DNA from: an uncultured Clostridia bacterium
GTDB taxonomy: Bacteria > Bacillota > Clostridia > Oscillospirales > Ruminococcaceae
Direction of reading: 5' to 3'
Length of the DNA: 64,000 bases
Assembly: GCA_945876755.1 (NCBI GenBank)
Contig: CAMCPM010000010.1
Location: 24,138 to 88,137 of the forward strand
Shown here: in pieces, positions 16,672 through 26,652 of the stretch
How positions within the stretch are numbered: the first letter of the stretch is position 1
How the letters are laid out: every line of letters begins with the position of its first letter
The notes under the pieces: generated by a model
The model's input: the letters and a program-made list of their open reading frames with translations, nothing else
The model's database searches: none
What the model was told of the DNA's origin: nothing
Program-made: the position numbers and the translations under genes

Positions 16672-19600
16672 CATCAATATCCGCAGGCGGTTGGTCAAGA
16701 CGCAGTACCTTTGAAATACCCTTTTCCTGCATAGTCACGCCGTACATAACATCTGCCTCGTCCATGGTGCCGCGGCGGTGCGTAACAAGAATAAACTGAG
16801 TCGTATCGGTAAAGTTGCGCAGATATTGTGCGTACTTCGTAACATTTATATCATCAAGCGCCGCTTCGATTTCATCAAGGATACAGAACGGCGCAGGCTT
16901 GATTTTAAGTATCGCAAAATAAATCGCAATTGCAACAAACGCCTGCTCGCCGCCCGAAAGAAGCGACAGATTTTTTATTACCTTGCCCGGAGGCGCAACA
17001 TTTATCTCAATTCCCGATTCAAGCACGTCATCAGGGTCGGTGAGAGTAAGCTCTGCTTTGCCGCCACCGAAAAGCTCCACGAAAATCTGCTTGAAGTTCT
17101 CGTTGATAAGGCTGAAGCTTTCGCTGAACTGACGGCGCATATTGTCTGTCAGCTCCTCGATAAGCTTTTCAAGCTCACGCTTTGAAGTCTCAACGTCGTC
17201 AAGCTGTTCTTTCATAAAGGTGTAACGTTCGGAGACCTCCTTGTACTCCTCAATTGCCGCAACGTTTACGCTGCCCAGACCGCGTATCTTCTGCTTTATT
17301 TCGTTCAGGTCACGCTGAACGACAAGCAGGTCGTCAACAGGCTTTGCGATATCCTTTGCTTCGGAAAGATACATTCCGTACTGCTCGTGCATATCGGCAA
17401 CAATGCCGTCATAGCTGCTCTGAACGGACACACGGCGTTCCTCCAGCCTTGTCATTTCACGGGAGAATTTTTCTTTCTGCTCGTTCAGTTCCCGTATCTT
17501 CACACGTCCCTCGTTGGACTTCTGCTCCATTGCACGGTGTTCGGACTGCTCATCAAGAATTTTGGCATTGATGTCCGAAACTGCGTCCGCAGAATTAACG
17601 AGAGCCGCCTTGCGCTCCTCGATAAGCTCCTGCTTTTCCGCAATAATTTTGTTTTGTTCTTCAAGCGCAAGAGCAAGCCTTGCGGTGTTGTCACCCAGCG
17701 CCGAGAACTGCTCCTCAAGCTGCTTTATCTCAGTGTTGAGAGCGTCCTTGTCCTTGCTGCGTTCAAGCTGATAAAGCTTCATTTCCGACAGCTTAGCAGA
17801 CAGTTCCTCACGCTTTTCACGGAGAGAATTTCTCTGCTCGTCGCTGTCTGCGGCAAGCTTTTCAAGCTCTGCGATCTCCACTTCGCAGGACTTTAACTGT
17901 TCTGCGGCTTCCGCTGCGTTTTTCTCGGTTTCTGCAATTTTTTCCGTGTACCGCTTTGCATTTTCCGCAGTACCTTCAAGCTGACGGACATTCTGTTCAA
18001 ACAAAGCTTCAATGCGCTTTATTTCAGCGTCAAAACGTATCTTGTCCTCGCCGATAATGCGCAGTTCATCCTTTGCGCCCTCAATGTCAAAATGCAGCTT
18101 GTCGGTTTCCGACTGAAGCTTGTCAACCGTCTGCTTAACGGTATTGAGCCGTTCGGAAAGCTGCTCTTTTTCGGAGTTCAGCTTTTCAATGTCATTCTTT
18201 CGTGTAAGTACACCGCTTGACTTCGCCGCAGAGCCGCCCGTAAAGGAACCGCCTGCGTTGATAACCTGACCGTCAAGGGTCACGATTTTAAATTTATAGC
18301 CGTACTTTTTCGCAATGACCGCTGCAGAATCAATATCCTCGGCAACAGCAATACGTCCCAGAAGCGAAGCGAAAATTCCACCAAGTTCCTGCTGATAACC
18401 AACCAGATCTACCGCAAGAGAAACAAATCCGCCGCAGTCTTCAAGACCCTTTTCCGCAAGACGGTTTCCCTTTACAGACGTAACAGGAAGAAAGGTTGCA
18501 CGTCCGGATTTTGTTTCCTGCAAAAGCCTGATTCCGCGCTTTGCAGTCTCTTCGTTATCAACAACAATGTTCTGAAGCGCACCACCCAGAGCAGTTTCAA
18601 TTGCAACACTGTATTTCTGCTCAACGCTTATAAGCTGTGCAACAGAGCCGTACACACCGCGAAGCTGTCCCGTTTTTGAAGCTTTAAGCACCTGTTTTAC
18701 CGAATGTGCAAAACCCTCCATGCTGTTCTCCAGATCGGTCAGCAAACGTATACGCTGCTCCTTGTCACGTATTGAAAAGCTTATGTCCTCAAATTCTTTT
18801 TTCGCAAGAGCAAGCTTTTCGGCACGTCCCGAATGAAGCTTGGAAAGTCCCGAAACACGGTTGTTTGCCTCGCTTGTTTTTTCGTCAAGCAGACGAATAT
18901 CATCCTCAGTCTCCTTCTTCTCCCTTGCAAGCTCCTCGCTGTTTATGCGGAGCTGCTCCTCCAGCGCACGGCACTGTTTAAGCTGTTCCGCAAGCTCGGC
19001 TTTGCCCGAATCGCCGGACGTTATCGCAATGTTCAGCTCCGACTGCCTGATATACAGCTTATTAAGCGTACCGCTTACGTCTGAGTATCTGCTGTCAAAA
19101 CTGTCCTGCTCGGAAATAAGTGCGTTCAGTTCTTCGCTTGCAGCCGTATATTTCTTTTCCGTTTCAGAGATATCATCGTCCGCTTTCTTGACAAGAGCAA
19201 GCTTTTCCTCAATGATTCTGCGATTTTCTTCACCGGAATTTTCAGCATTTTTCTGCTGGTTTTCAATGTCCGCAATAGTCTCTCTGCAATGAACTATATC
19301 ATTTTCATAAACTGCAATATCCGAGTGAAGCTGAGTGTTTGAACGCTCCGCCTCAAGGATCCTTGCACGCATTTCCTCAATTCGTATCGCTGAAGCCTGC
19401 ATCTGATTCTGAAGTTCCTCGGACTCGGCTTCAAGACGTGCAATATCCGCTTCAACTCCGTCGTACTCATTGGTATTTATAAGTATTTTATCCGAAAGTT
19501 CGGAAAGCTTTTCTTTCAGATCGTCAAGCTGCTTGACCCAGACCGTTATTTCAAGCGATTTTTTCTGCTCGGAATATTCAAGGAATTTTGCCGCCTTTTC

Positions 19601-20227
19601 TGACTGTATACGAAGCGGCTCAACACGACTTTCCAGCTCGCCCATAATATCACGCAAACGGAGAATATTCTCCTGCGCAGCCGCAAGCCGCCTTTCTGCT
19701 TCCGCCTTTTTATAGCGGAACTTGGAAATTCCTGCTGCTTCCTCAAAAATCTCACGGCGCTCGCCGGACTTTGCCGAAACTATTTCAGCAACACGACCCT
19801 GACCGATTATAGAGTAGCCGTCACGTCCCAGACCTGTGTCCATAAAAAGTTCGTAAATGTCCTTCAAGCGCACCTGCGAACCGTTGATAAGGTACTCGCT
19901 TTCGCCGCTGCGGTAAAGCTTTCTCGTTACCGAAACTCTGTCGGAGGGAATTTGCAGAATACCTCTGTTGTTAACGATATTCAGCGTTACCTGAGCAAAG
20001 CCAACCGCCTTACGCTGAGTAGTACCTGCAAAAATTACGTCCTCCATTTTTCCGCCGCGGAGGTTTTTGGACGACTGCTCGCCCAGTACCCAGCGCACAG
20101 CGTCGCCTATGTTCGACTTGCCGCTTCCGTTAGGTCCGACAACAGCGGTAAGTCCCTTATGGAAGTCCAGTTTTATTTTATCGGGGAAGGATTTAAACCC
20201 CTGCATTTCAAGTGATTCAAGATACAT
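16661..20227 (-). CDS. smc: Chromosome segregation protein SMC
   Basis: A 1188-residue SMC ATPase of the condensin complex. The N-terminal Walker A is GPNGSGKSNIGDAVRWVLGE. Two long coiled coils flank a hinge around residues 510-650 (GRATFLPVTSVKGNR and GQVINAGGSFTGGS). The C-terminal head has the signature LSLLSGGEQAFVAIAIYF and Walker B PFCILDEIEAALDD. The ScpA/ScpB partners are not in the window. It lies one base downstream of the radical SAM gene stop and continues the rnc operon. Confidence 0.98.
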   Translation of the reverse strand: MYLESLEMQGFKSFPDKIKLDFHKGLTAVVGPNGSGKSNIGDAVRWVLGEQSSKNLRGGKMEDVIFAGTTQRKAVGFAQVTLNIVNNRGILQIPSDRVSVTRKLYRSGESEYLINGSQVRLKDIYELFMDTGLGRDGYSIIGQGRVAEIVSAKSGERREIFEEAAGISKFRYKKAEAERRLAAAQENILRLRDIMGELESRVEPLRIQSEKAAKFLEYSEQKKSLEITVWVKQLDDLKEKLSELSDKILINTNEYDGVEADIARLEAESEELQNQMQASAIRIEEMRARILEAERSNTQLHSDIAVYENDIVHCRETIADIENQQKNAENSGEENRRIIEEKLALVKKADDDISETEKKYTAASEELNALISEQDSFDSRYSDVSGTLNKLYIRQSELNIAITSGDSGKAELAEQLKQCRALEEQLRINSEELAREKKETEDDIRLLDEKTSEANNRVSGLSKLHSGRAEKLALAKKEFEDISFSIRDKEQRIRLLTDLENSMEGFAHSVKQVLKASKTGQLRGVYGSVAQLISVEQKYSVAIETALGGALQNIVVDNEETAKRGIRLLQETKSGRATFLPVTSVKGNRLAEKGLEDCGGFVSLAVDLVGYQQELGGIFASLLGRIAVAEDIDSAAVIAKKYGYKFKIVTLDGQVINAGGSFTGGSAAKSSGVLTRKNDIEKLNSEKEQLSERLNTVKQTVDKLQSETDKLHFDIEGAKDELRIIGEDKIRFDAEIKRIEALFEQNVRQLEGTAENAKRYTEKIAETEKNAAEAAEQLKSCEVEIAELEKLAADSDEQRNSLREKREELSAKLSEMKLYQLERSKDKDALNTEIKQLEEQFSALGDNTARLALALEEQNKIIAEKQELIEERKAALVNSADAVSDINAKILDEQSEHRAMEQKSNEGRVKIRELNEQKEKFSREMTRLEERRVSVQSSYDGIVADMHEQYGMYLSEAKDIAKPVDDLLVVQRDLNEIKQKIRGLGSVNVAAIEEYKEVSERYTFMKEQLDDVETSKRELEKLIEELTDNMRRQFSESFSLINENFKQIFVELFGGGKAELTLTDPDDVLESGIEINVAPPGKVIKNLSLLSGGEQAFVAIAIYFAILKIKPAPFCILDEIEAALDDINVTKYAQYLRNFTDTTQFILVTHRRGTMDEADVMYGVTMQEKGISKVLRLDQPPADIDVNS

Positions 20228-20228
20228 T

Positions 20229-21221
20229 TCATTCGTCCTTTTTTATTATAATTTCACGGTTTTTAAGCTTTTCATCGGGGCGGATTTTTAACATTACCCC
20301 TTTTTCCCCGAAGTAATCCACGTTGCAGCGCTTATGTCCTGCCGCCTTGCTTACGGCGTTGGGAGCAGTATAAACGGTGAAGCTTTTTCCGTCCGTAAGT
20401 TTCTCTTCAATTGCCCTGCGGAAGAGTATTCCTTCGCAAATCTCACGGAAAGCCGGGTGATAAAATCCTCCCAGCATATCTTCCTCGACCGTTTCCGATG
20501 CGTGCAGACCAAGCTTGATGACCCGTATGCCGCTTTGCTCGAACATTTCCAGCATATCCGCGCAGATTTCTGCCGCAGTTTCAAAGCTGTACGGCACAAA
20601 ATCTCCGCGCACATAAAGTTCTCCGAGACGAGTCCCTTTCAGTATAACCGTAGGGTAGATGCGCACTGTTTCGGGGTTTATCAAAATAATTTCCCGTGCT
20701 GTCTGCAAATCTTTTTCCGGGTCGGACTTATACAGTCCCGTCATCATCTGCAAGCCAAGCTCAAATCCATATTCTTTTATCAGCGCAGAGGCTTTCCGCA
20801 CATCATCGACGGTATGACCTCTGTCGTTCGCCGCAAGTACAGAATCGTCCATTGACTGCGCTCCAAGCTCAATCGCAGTCACGCCGTATTTTTTCAGTAC
20901 ACCAAGCACGTCTCTGTCAATGCAGTCGGGACGGGTCGAAATTCTTATGCCGCTTACCGCTCCACCTTGCACGAACGGGTACGACACTTCAAGCAGAGAT
21001 GTCATATATCCCCGTTCAATTGCAGTAAAGCTTCCTCCGAAAAATGCGATCTCAGCCGTACCGTCGGGAAGATTTTCACAAGCGGTTTCAAGCGTTGCTT
21101 TTATCTCGTCAGCCGAAGGCGCGGAAACTGTATGGCTTATCGTCCGCTGGTTGCAGAACGAGCACATATTCGGACAGCCCAAATGCGGAATAAAAATTGA
21201 AATATTGCTATGCTTTTTCAT
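20229..21221 (-). CDS. Radical SAM protein, Elp3-like family
   Basis: 330 residues with the 4Fe-4S motif CPNMCSFCNQ near residue 16, FFGGSFTAIE and an IRISTRPDCID segment, as in Elp3-type radical SAM proteins. LGLQMMTGLYKSDPEKDL and VRIYPTVILKGTRL extend the barrel. The C-terminal part is short, with no acetyltransferase domain, so it is not a full Elp3. A gene of this kind between rnc and smc is common in Clostridia. The substrate is unknown; tRNA modification is a guess by analogy. Confidence 0.85.
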   Translation of the reverse strand: MKKHSNISIFIPHLGCPNMCSFCNQRTISHTVSAPSADEIKATLETACENLPDGTAEIAFFGGSFTAIERGYMTSLLEVSYPFVQGGAVSGIRISTRPDCIDRDVLGVLKKYGVTAIELGAQSMDDSVLAANDRGHTVDDVRKASALIKEYGFELGLQMMTGLYKSDPEKDLQTAREIILINPETVRIYPTVILKGTRLGELYVRGDFVPYSFETAAEICADMLEMFEQSGIRVIKLGLHASETVEEDMLGGFYHPAFREICEGILFRRAIEEKLTDGKSFTVYTAPNAVSKAAGHKRCNVDYFGEKGVMLKIRPDEKLKNREIIIKKDE

Positions 21222-21223
21222 TT

Positions 21224-21916
21224 TTAAATTTTATAACCCATAAGCCGCAGAGCTTCTCTCGCAGCAGCCTGTTCAGCCTGCTTTTTGCTGTGGCCCTCGC
21301 CTGTACCGATAATATTGCTGTTCAGCTGTACATTTACCACAAAACGTCTGTCGTGGTCTGGACCTATCTGCTCGGCAAGGACGTATTCCACGCGCTCCTC
21401 GGGATTGCGCTGAATAATTTCCTGAAGCATGGTTTTATAGTCGTGAAGCGCCTTTGAACTGTTGGCGTCAAGATTTTTCGGAATAAACGAGAGGACGTAT
21501 TTTTCCGCTGCGTCCATTCCCCCATCAAGAAAAATTGCCGCAATGACAGCCTCAAAAGCGTCGGAAACGATTGACGGACGCTCTCTGCCGCCGCTGTTTT
21601 CTTCGCCCTTTCCAAGCAGGATATGCTGTCCCAGATCAATCTTTTTCGAGAACTCAAACAACGCCTTTTCGCACACAAGTGAGGCTCTTATCTTAGTCAG
21701 TTCCCCCTCCGGAAGATGCTTAAAGTGAGTAAAAAGATGCTTTGAAACAACGATTGAAAGCACACTGTCGCCAAGGAATTCAAGGCGTTCGTTTGAGTTT
21801 CTGCCGTGCTTGCTTTCGTTGGCGTAGGAAGAATGTGAAAGCGCCTCGTGCAGAAGCTCTTTATTTTTAAAAGTGTAGCCGATTTTACGTTCAAATTCGG
21901 TGAAATCCATTTTCAT
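21224..21916 (-). CDS. rnc: Ribonuclease III
   Basis: Double-stranded RNA endonuclease for rRNA processing, 230 residues. The catalytic signature is NERLEFLGDSVLSIVVS, with a second metal site in SDAFEAVIAAIFLDGG. A C-terminal dsRBD (about 160-228) contains GEGHSKKQAEQAAAREAL. It lies 14 bp downstream of plsX; the acpP gene that often separates them is absent. Confidence 0.97.
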   Translation of the reverse strand: MKMDFTEFERKIGYTFKNKELLHEALSHSSYANESKHGRNSNERLEFLGDSVLSIVVSKHLFTHFKHLPEGELTKIRASLVCEKALFEFSKKIDLGQHILLGKGEENSGGRERPSIVSDAFEAVIAAIFLDGGMDAAEKYVLSFIPKNLDANSSKALHDYKTMLQEIIQRNPEERVEYVLAEQIGPDHDRRFVVNVQLNSNIIGTGEGHSKKQAEQAAAREALRLMGYKI

Positions 21917-21930
21917 TTCCTCACAAAAAA

Positions 21931-22947
21931 TTACTTTGTTTCCGCAGCGCTTTTTTCGTTAAGAGAAGCAAGTGAAGCGGTTATTTCTTCAACTACCTTG
22001 CCCTCAACGCAGTTTTTAGCCTGACGTATAGCGTTATAAAAAGCGGTTGCATTGGACGAGCCATGCGCCTTGATAACAGGCTTTGAGATACCGAGAAGCA
22101 CTGCTCCGCCTACCTCAGTGTAGTCCATCTTTTTGCGGAACGCCTTGATTTTTTTCATTATCATAAGCGCCGCAAGCTTTCCGCCAAAGCTTGTCATAAG
22201 CATATCCTTGAGAGTATGACTGAAATAAGAACCCATACCCTCGTAAAGCTTCAGAACAACGTTTCCGGTAAACCCGTCGGAAACAACGACCTCGCAGGCG
22301 CCGAAAGGAATTTCTCTTGCTTCGAGATTTCCGTAAAAGCTTACGGGAGCATTTTTGAACTGCTTGTAAGCTTCAAGCTCAAGTTCTCTGCCCTTGGTGT
22401 CCTCAGAGCCAACGTTCACCAAACCAACCTTAGGCGAAGCAACACCCATGACTTTGTTCATATAGCAGCTGCCCATAATACCGAACTGTACCAGCATTTC
22501 GGGGCGGCAGTCAACATTTGCGCCCCCGTCAACAAGTATCATGTGACCCTTGTCCGTAGGCATTATCGGAGCCAAAGCTGCACGCTTTACACCCTTGATT
22601 CGCTTTGCTATAAAGGTTGCGCCGACTACCAGAGCGCCGGTACTTCCTGCGGATACAAAAGCGTCGCCCTGACCCTCGGCAAGAGCTTTCAAGCCCACAG
22701 CCATCGAGCAGTCGGACTTTTCTTTGATTACCATTGTAGGCTCTTCGTGAATGTCTATGACCGACTCGGTATGTATTATGGATATTTTGTCAAGACTTAT
22801 GCCGTTTTCGGCGGCAGTATCCCTGATTATCTTTTCGTTTCCCGTGAGGACTACCTCAACATCAAGCTTTGCAACAGCCTCGGCTGCGCCCTTAATGACC
22901 TCAAGCGGAGCGTTATCGCCGCCAAATGCGTCAACAATTATTTTCAT
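21931..22947 (-). CDS. plsX: Phosphate acyltransferase PlsX
   Basis: Converts acyl-ACP to acyl-phosphate at the start of phospholipid synthesis, 338 residues. Family features include IIVDAFGGDNAPLEVIKGA at the start, VSAGSTGALVVGATF, LVDGGANVDCRPEMLVQFG and VSDGFTGNVVLKLYEGMG. It is first in the plsX-rnc-radical SAM-smc run on the minus strand. Confidence 0.97.
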   Translation of the reverse strand: MKIIVDAFGGDNAPLEVIKGAAEAVAKLDVEVVLTGNEKIIRDTAAENGISLDKISIIHTESVIDIHEEPTMVIKEKSDCSMAVGLKALAEGQGDAFVSAGSTGALVVGATFIAKRIKGVKRAALAPIMPTDKGHMILVDGGANVDCRPEMLVQFGIMGSCYMNKVMGVASPKVGLVNVGSEDTKGRELELEAYKQFKNAPVSFYGNLEAREIPFGACEVVVSDGFTGNVVLKLYEGMGSYFSHTLKDMLMTSFGGKLAALMIMKKIKAFRKKMDYTEVGGAVLLGISKPVIKAHGSSNATAFYNAIRQAKNCVEGKVVEEITASLASLNEKSAAETK

Positions 22948-22979
22948 AGCTTTACTTCCTTTCGGTTAGTTACTTTATT

Positions 22980-24308
22980 TTACCGTTCTTTCATGTACCC
23001 CTCAAACGCTTCAAGCGCCCTGTCGGCAATGACCTGATAGCGTTCCTGCTTGTCCTTTATGCGGACGCCGATGTCGGGGAGTATTCCCATATTTGCCCCC
23101 ATAGGCTGGAAATTCTCTACCGTTTCATCAGAAATATATCTCGCCAAAGCACCTATCATTGTTTCCTGAGGAAGAATAAGCGTACTCTTCCCCTGTAAGC
23201 TTCTCGCCATGTTCAGACCTGCCATAATGCCGCTTGCCGCTGACTCCATGTAACCCTCAACGCCTGTTATCTGTCCTGCAAAGAAAAGATTTTTCCGAGC
23301 TTTGAGGGAGAAATCACCGTTAAGCACCTTTGGCGAATTAATAAACGAGTTGCGGTGCATTACGCCGTACCGCACAAACTCTGCGTTGGCAAGTCCGGGA
23401 ATCATCGAGAAAACCCGCTTCTGCTCACCAAATTTCAGATTTGTCTGAAAGCCCACAATATTATAAAGCGTGCCGCCGCTGTTCTCCTTGCGAAGCTGTA
23501 CGACAGCATACGGACGTTTTCCCGTCACGGGGTCGTTAAGTCCAACAGGCTTCATTGCCCCGTAGCGCATGGTTTCCTCGCCGCGCTTTGCAAGCACTTC
23601 AATAGGCATACAGCCCTCATAAACTGTAAAATCATCTCCGCCCTTGGGCTTTTGCATATCAAACTCATGAAGCGGAGCAGATTCCGCATTTTTCAGCTCA
23701 TTCCAGAAATCAAGGTACTCCTCTTTTGTGAACGGGCAGTTGATGTAGTCGTCATCGCCCCTGCCGTAACGTGCCGCAAAGAAAATTCTGTCCTTGTCCA
23801 AAGATTCATAGGTAACTATAGGCGCAGCCGCGTCGTGAAAGCTAAGATATCCTCCGCAGAGCTTTTCAATGCTCTCGGCAAGACCTCCCGAGGTAAGCGG
23901 ACCCGTTGCGATAATGACGTTCCCATCGGGGATTTCGGTGACCTCGCCGCACTTGACGGTAATATTCGGCTCGGACTTGATTTTCTCCGTCACAAGATTG
24001 GAAAATCTCTCTCTGTCAACAGCAAGCGCTCCACCTGCCGGGACCTTGGTCTCCTCGGCACAGGGAACAGTCAGCGAACCAAGCCTGCGCATTTCCTCTT
24101 TGAGAAGTCCTGCCGCCGAATTGATACGAGAAGCTTTCAGCGAATTCGAGCAGACAAGCTCCGCAAAGCCGTTGTATTTATGCGCAGGGGTGAATTTCAC
24201 AGGCTTCATTTCCCACAAGTCCACCTGAAATCCTGCCTTTGCAAGCTGCCAAGCCGCTTCACAGCCTGCCAAACCTGCACCTATTACGGTAATTTTATCC
24301 ATATTCAT
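22980..24308 (-). CDS. trmFO: Methylenetetrahydrofolate-tRNA-(uracil-5-)-methyltransferase
   Basis: A folate- and FAD-dependent enzyme making m5U54 in the tRNA T-loop. 442 residues; the FAD dinucleotide motif is VIGAGLAGCEAAWQLAKAG. Also visible are ELVCSNSLKASRINSAAGLL, HRNSFINSPKVLNGDFSLK and FAGQITGVEGYMESAASGIM, all family hallmarks. It follows topA in the common Firmicutes order, with a small zinc-ribbon gene inserted between them. Confidence 0.97.
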   Translation of the reverse strand: MNMDKITVIGAGLAGCEAAWQLAKAGFQVDLWEMKPVKFTPAHKYNGFAELVCSNSLKASRINSAAGLLKEEMRRLGSLTVPCAEETKVPAGGALAVDRERFSNLVTEKIKSEPNITVKCGEVTEIPDGNVIIATGPLTSGGLAESIEKLCGGYLSFHDAAAPIVTYESLDKDRIFFAARYGRGDDDYINCPFTKEEYLDFWNELKNAESAPLHEFDMQKPKGGDDFTVYEGCMPIEVLAKRGEETMRYGAMKPVGLNDPVTGKRPYAVVQLRKENSGGTLYNIVGFQTNLKFGEQKRVFSMIPGLANAEFVRYGVMHRNSFINSPKVLNGDFSLKARKNLFFAGQITGVEGYMESAASGIMAGLNMARSLQGKSTLILPQETMIGALARYISDETVENFQPMGANMGILPDIGVRIKDKQERYQVIADRALEAFEGYMKER

Positions 24309-24500
24309 TTATCCTTGTTTTCTAAAAACCTTTGGGTCTTCAGCATAAAATTCAATATATCCACACTTGGGACAACCATAACAATTTACCGCACTTGCCT
24401 TGTTGTCGTCAATCAGCTTTCGTGATGTGTTCTCAACCCGAAACGGCATCATTATCATCGTATCACTGCACAATTCTGTATTACATTTGGGACAATTCAT
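24309..24500 (-). CDS. Small zinc-ribbon protein
   Basis: 63 residues with two Cys pairs, CPKC at residue 3 and CPKCGYIEFYAE near residue 44, so it probably binds one zinc. The stop abuts the trmFO start and the topA stop is 18 bp upstream, so it is likely translated from the topA-trmFO transcript. The ATG at 24500 has AAAGGGG upstream. Function unknown. Confidence 0.7.
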   Translation of the reverse strand: MNCPKCNTELCSDTMIMMPFRVENTSRKLIDDNKASAVNCYGCPKCGYIEFYAEDPKVFRKQG

Positions 24501-24518
24501 ATCAATACCCCTTTTAGA

Positions 24519-26597
24519 TTACTTTTCCCTTTTAATAGCAACCTCGTAGCCGCAGCCGTCTTTTAAGCAGAACATTTTGCCGCCCTTTTTAAACAGCGTC
24601 GTGCCGTCGTTGCACTTGGGACACTTGTCGGAAACGGGAGTATCCCACGTCATAAAATCGCAGGTCGGATTATCCTCACAGCCGAAATATTTCTTGCCCT
24701 TTTTGGACTTTTTCTGAAGCACCTTTTTGTGGCACTTGGGACAAACTCCGCCTGTGTCCTTGACGATACGCTTGGTGTTGGTACAATCGGGAAAACCGCT
24801 GCACGCAAGGAATTTGCCGAAACGTCCGATTTTGATGACCATAGGCTTTCCGCAGACCTCGCAGACCTCGCTTGTTTCCTCGTCGGGAACTTTTACACGC
24901 TTGCCGTCCATAGCCTTTTCAGCCTTTTCGAGAGTCACGGAAAAATCGCCGTAAAAGTCACTGAGAGTATCGACCCAATTTCTTTCGCCGACTTCTATCT
25001 GGTCAAGATTGCTTTCCATATTCGCCGTAAATTTCGAGTCCACGATATGCTTGAAGTGCTGCTTCATAAGGTCGGTTGTCACCTCGCCCAGTCCCGTTGG
25101 ACGAAGCTGCTTTCCGTCGCGTTCAACGTAAAAACGGTTTATGATTGTTGATATAGTCGGCGCATATGTGGACGGACGTCCAATGCCGTTTTCTTCAAGC
25201 GCCTTGATGAGAGTTGCTTCGGTATAGCGTGCAGGGGGCTGTGTGAAATGCTGGTGACCCTCGATATTTTTAAGCTTCAGCACGTCCCCCGTCTCAATAT
25301 TTGGAAGTACCTTGCCCTCTTCCTCATTTTTGGATTCCTCATAAAGCACAGTAAAGCCGTCAAACTTTACAGAGAAGCCTGTTGCTCTGAAATTGCAGCC
25401 GTTTGCGTCAATATCTACCGAAACTGTATCAAGAACTGCATTTGCCATCTGGCTTGCGATGAAGCGTTCCCAGATAAGCTTGTAAAGCTTATACTGCTCG
25501 GTGGTAAGGCTGTCCTTTACACGTTCGGGAGTGAGTCCGGGCATGGACGGTCTTATCGCTTCGTGAGCGTCCTGAGCATTGGATTTGGATTTATAAATTT
25601 TCGGCGTAGTCGGAACATAGTTCTTGCCGTAAGTTTCGTTGATATAATCATATGCCGCAGCTCTTGCTTCATCGGAAATACGCAAACTGTCTGTTCTCAT
25701 GTATGTGATAAGACCGACTGCGCCCATTCCCTCAATGTCAACGCCTTCATAAAGAGTCTGAGCGGCTTTCATGGTTTTCGCTGCCGCAAAGCCAAGCTTT
25801 TTGGAAGCCTCCTGCTGCATTGTAGAAGTGGTGAACGGAGGTGCAGGAGATTTTCTGCGGACGGATTTTTTTACGTCCGTGACCTTATATTCGGCACCCT
25901 CTATGCGCTTGAGTACCGCATCGGTATCAGCCTGAGAGTGAAGCTCGGTCTTTTCGCCGTTTATACCAGTAAAAGAAGCGTCAAACTGTTTCTTTGATGA
26001 GGGCGCAGTCATTTTCGCGTCAATAGACCAATACTCCTCGGGCTTGAAGCTGTTTATCTGCTTTTCACGGTCAACGATAAGCGAAACCGCAACCGACTGT
26101 ACACGTCCAGCCGAAAGACCGCGGCGAACCTTTTTCCAAAGGAACGGTGAAAGCTTATATCCCACGATCCTGTCCAGAATACGGCGTGCCTGCTGTGCGT
26201 TGACAAGGTCGATATCAATTGAACGTGGATGCGCCATACCGTTCTGTACACCTGTTTTTGTTATCTCGTTAAATGTCACACGGTTTACCTCGTCAACCGG
26301 AAGTCCAAGTACCTGCGCAAGATGCCAGGAAATAGCTTCTCCCTCACGGTCGGGGTCGGTTGCGAGGTAGACAAAATCGGACTTTTCCGCTTCCTTTTTA
26401 AGGCTTGCGATAAGCTCCTCCTTGCCTTTGATGTCGGTATATACAGGTTCAAAACCGTTGTCAACATCAACCCCCAGCTTTGATTTGGGCAGGTCGCGGA
26501 CGTGTCCCATTGAAGCGACGACTTCATATCCGCTTCCGAGATATTTTTTTATGGTTTTTGCCTTTGCAGGCGACTCAACAATTACAAGTTTTGACAT
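24519..26597 (-). CDS. topA: DNA topoisomerase I
   Basis: Type IA topoisomerase relaxing negative supercoils, 692 residues. The Toprim domain starts MSKLVIVESPAKAKTIKKYL and contains YLATDPDREGEAI. The catalytic Tyr is in GLITYMRTDSLRIS. Three C-terminal zinc fingers follow (CEVCGKPMVIKIG..., CPKCHKKVLQKK..., CPKCNDGTTLFKK...). It is directly downstream of dprA, the common dprA-topA-trmFO order. Confidence 0.98.
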   Translation of the reverse strand: MSKLVIVESPAKAKTIKKYLGSGYEVVASMGHVRDLPKSKLGVDVDNGFEPVYTDIKGKEELIASLKKEAEKSDFVYLATDPDREGEAISWHLAQVLGLPVDEVNRVTFNEITKTGVQNGMAHPRSIDIDLVNAQQARRILDRIVGYKLSPFLWKKVRRGLSAGRVQSVAVSLIVDREKQINSFKPEEYWSIDAKMTAPSSKKQFDASFTGINGEKTELHSQADTDAVLKRIEGAEYKVTDVKKSVRRKSPAPPFTTSTMQQEASKKLGFAAAKTMKAAQTLYEGVDIEGMGAVGLITYMRTDSLRISDEARAAAYDYINETYGKNYVPTTPKIYKSKSNAQDAHEAIRPSMPGLTPERVKDSLTTEQYKLYKLIWERFIASQMANAVLDTVSVDIDANGCNFRATGFSVKFDGFTVLYEESKNEEEGKVLPNIETGDVLKLKNIEGHQHFTQPPARYTEATLIKALEENGIGRPSTYAPTISTIINRFYVERDGKQLRPTGLGEVTTDLMKQHFKHIVDSKFTANMESNLDQIEVGERNWVDTLSDFYGDFSVTLEKAEKAMDGKRVKVPDEETSEVCEVCGKPMVIKIGRFGKFLACSGFPDCTNTKRIVKDTGGVCPKCHKKVLQKKSKKGKKYFGCEDNPTCDFMTWDTPVSDKCPKCNDGTTLFKKGGKMFCLKDGCGYEVAIKREK

Positions 26598-26652
26598 TCA
26601 ATTCAATCCTTTCAATCTATGAAAATCCGCTTTGCGGAATAAATTTACTTTT

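Noticed and set aside
23355..24425. Long plus-strand open frame opposite trmFO (356 codons)
   Set aside because: Antisense to a complete trmFO, composition biased to Cys/Arg/His as in shadow frames, no motif.
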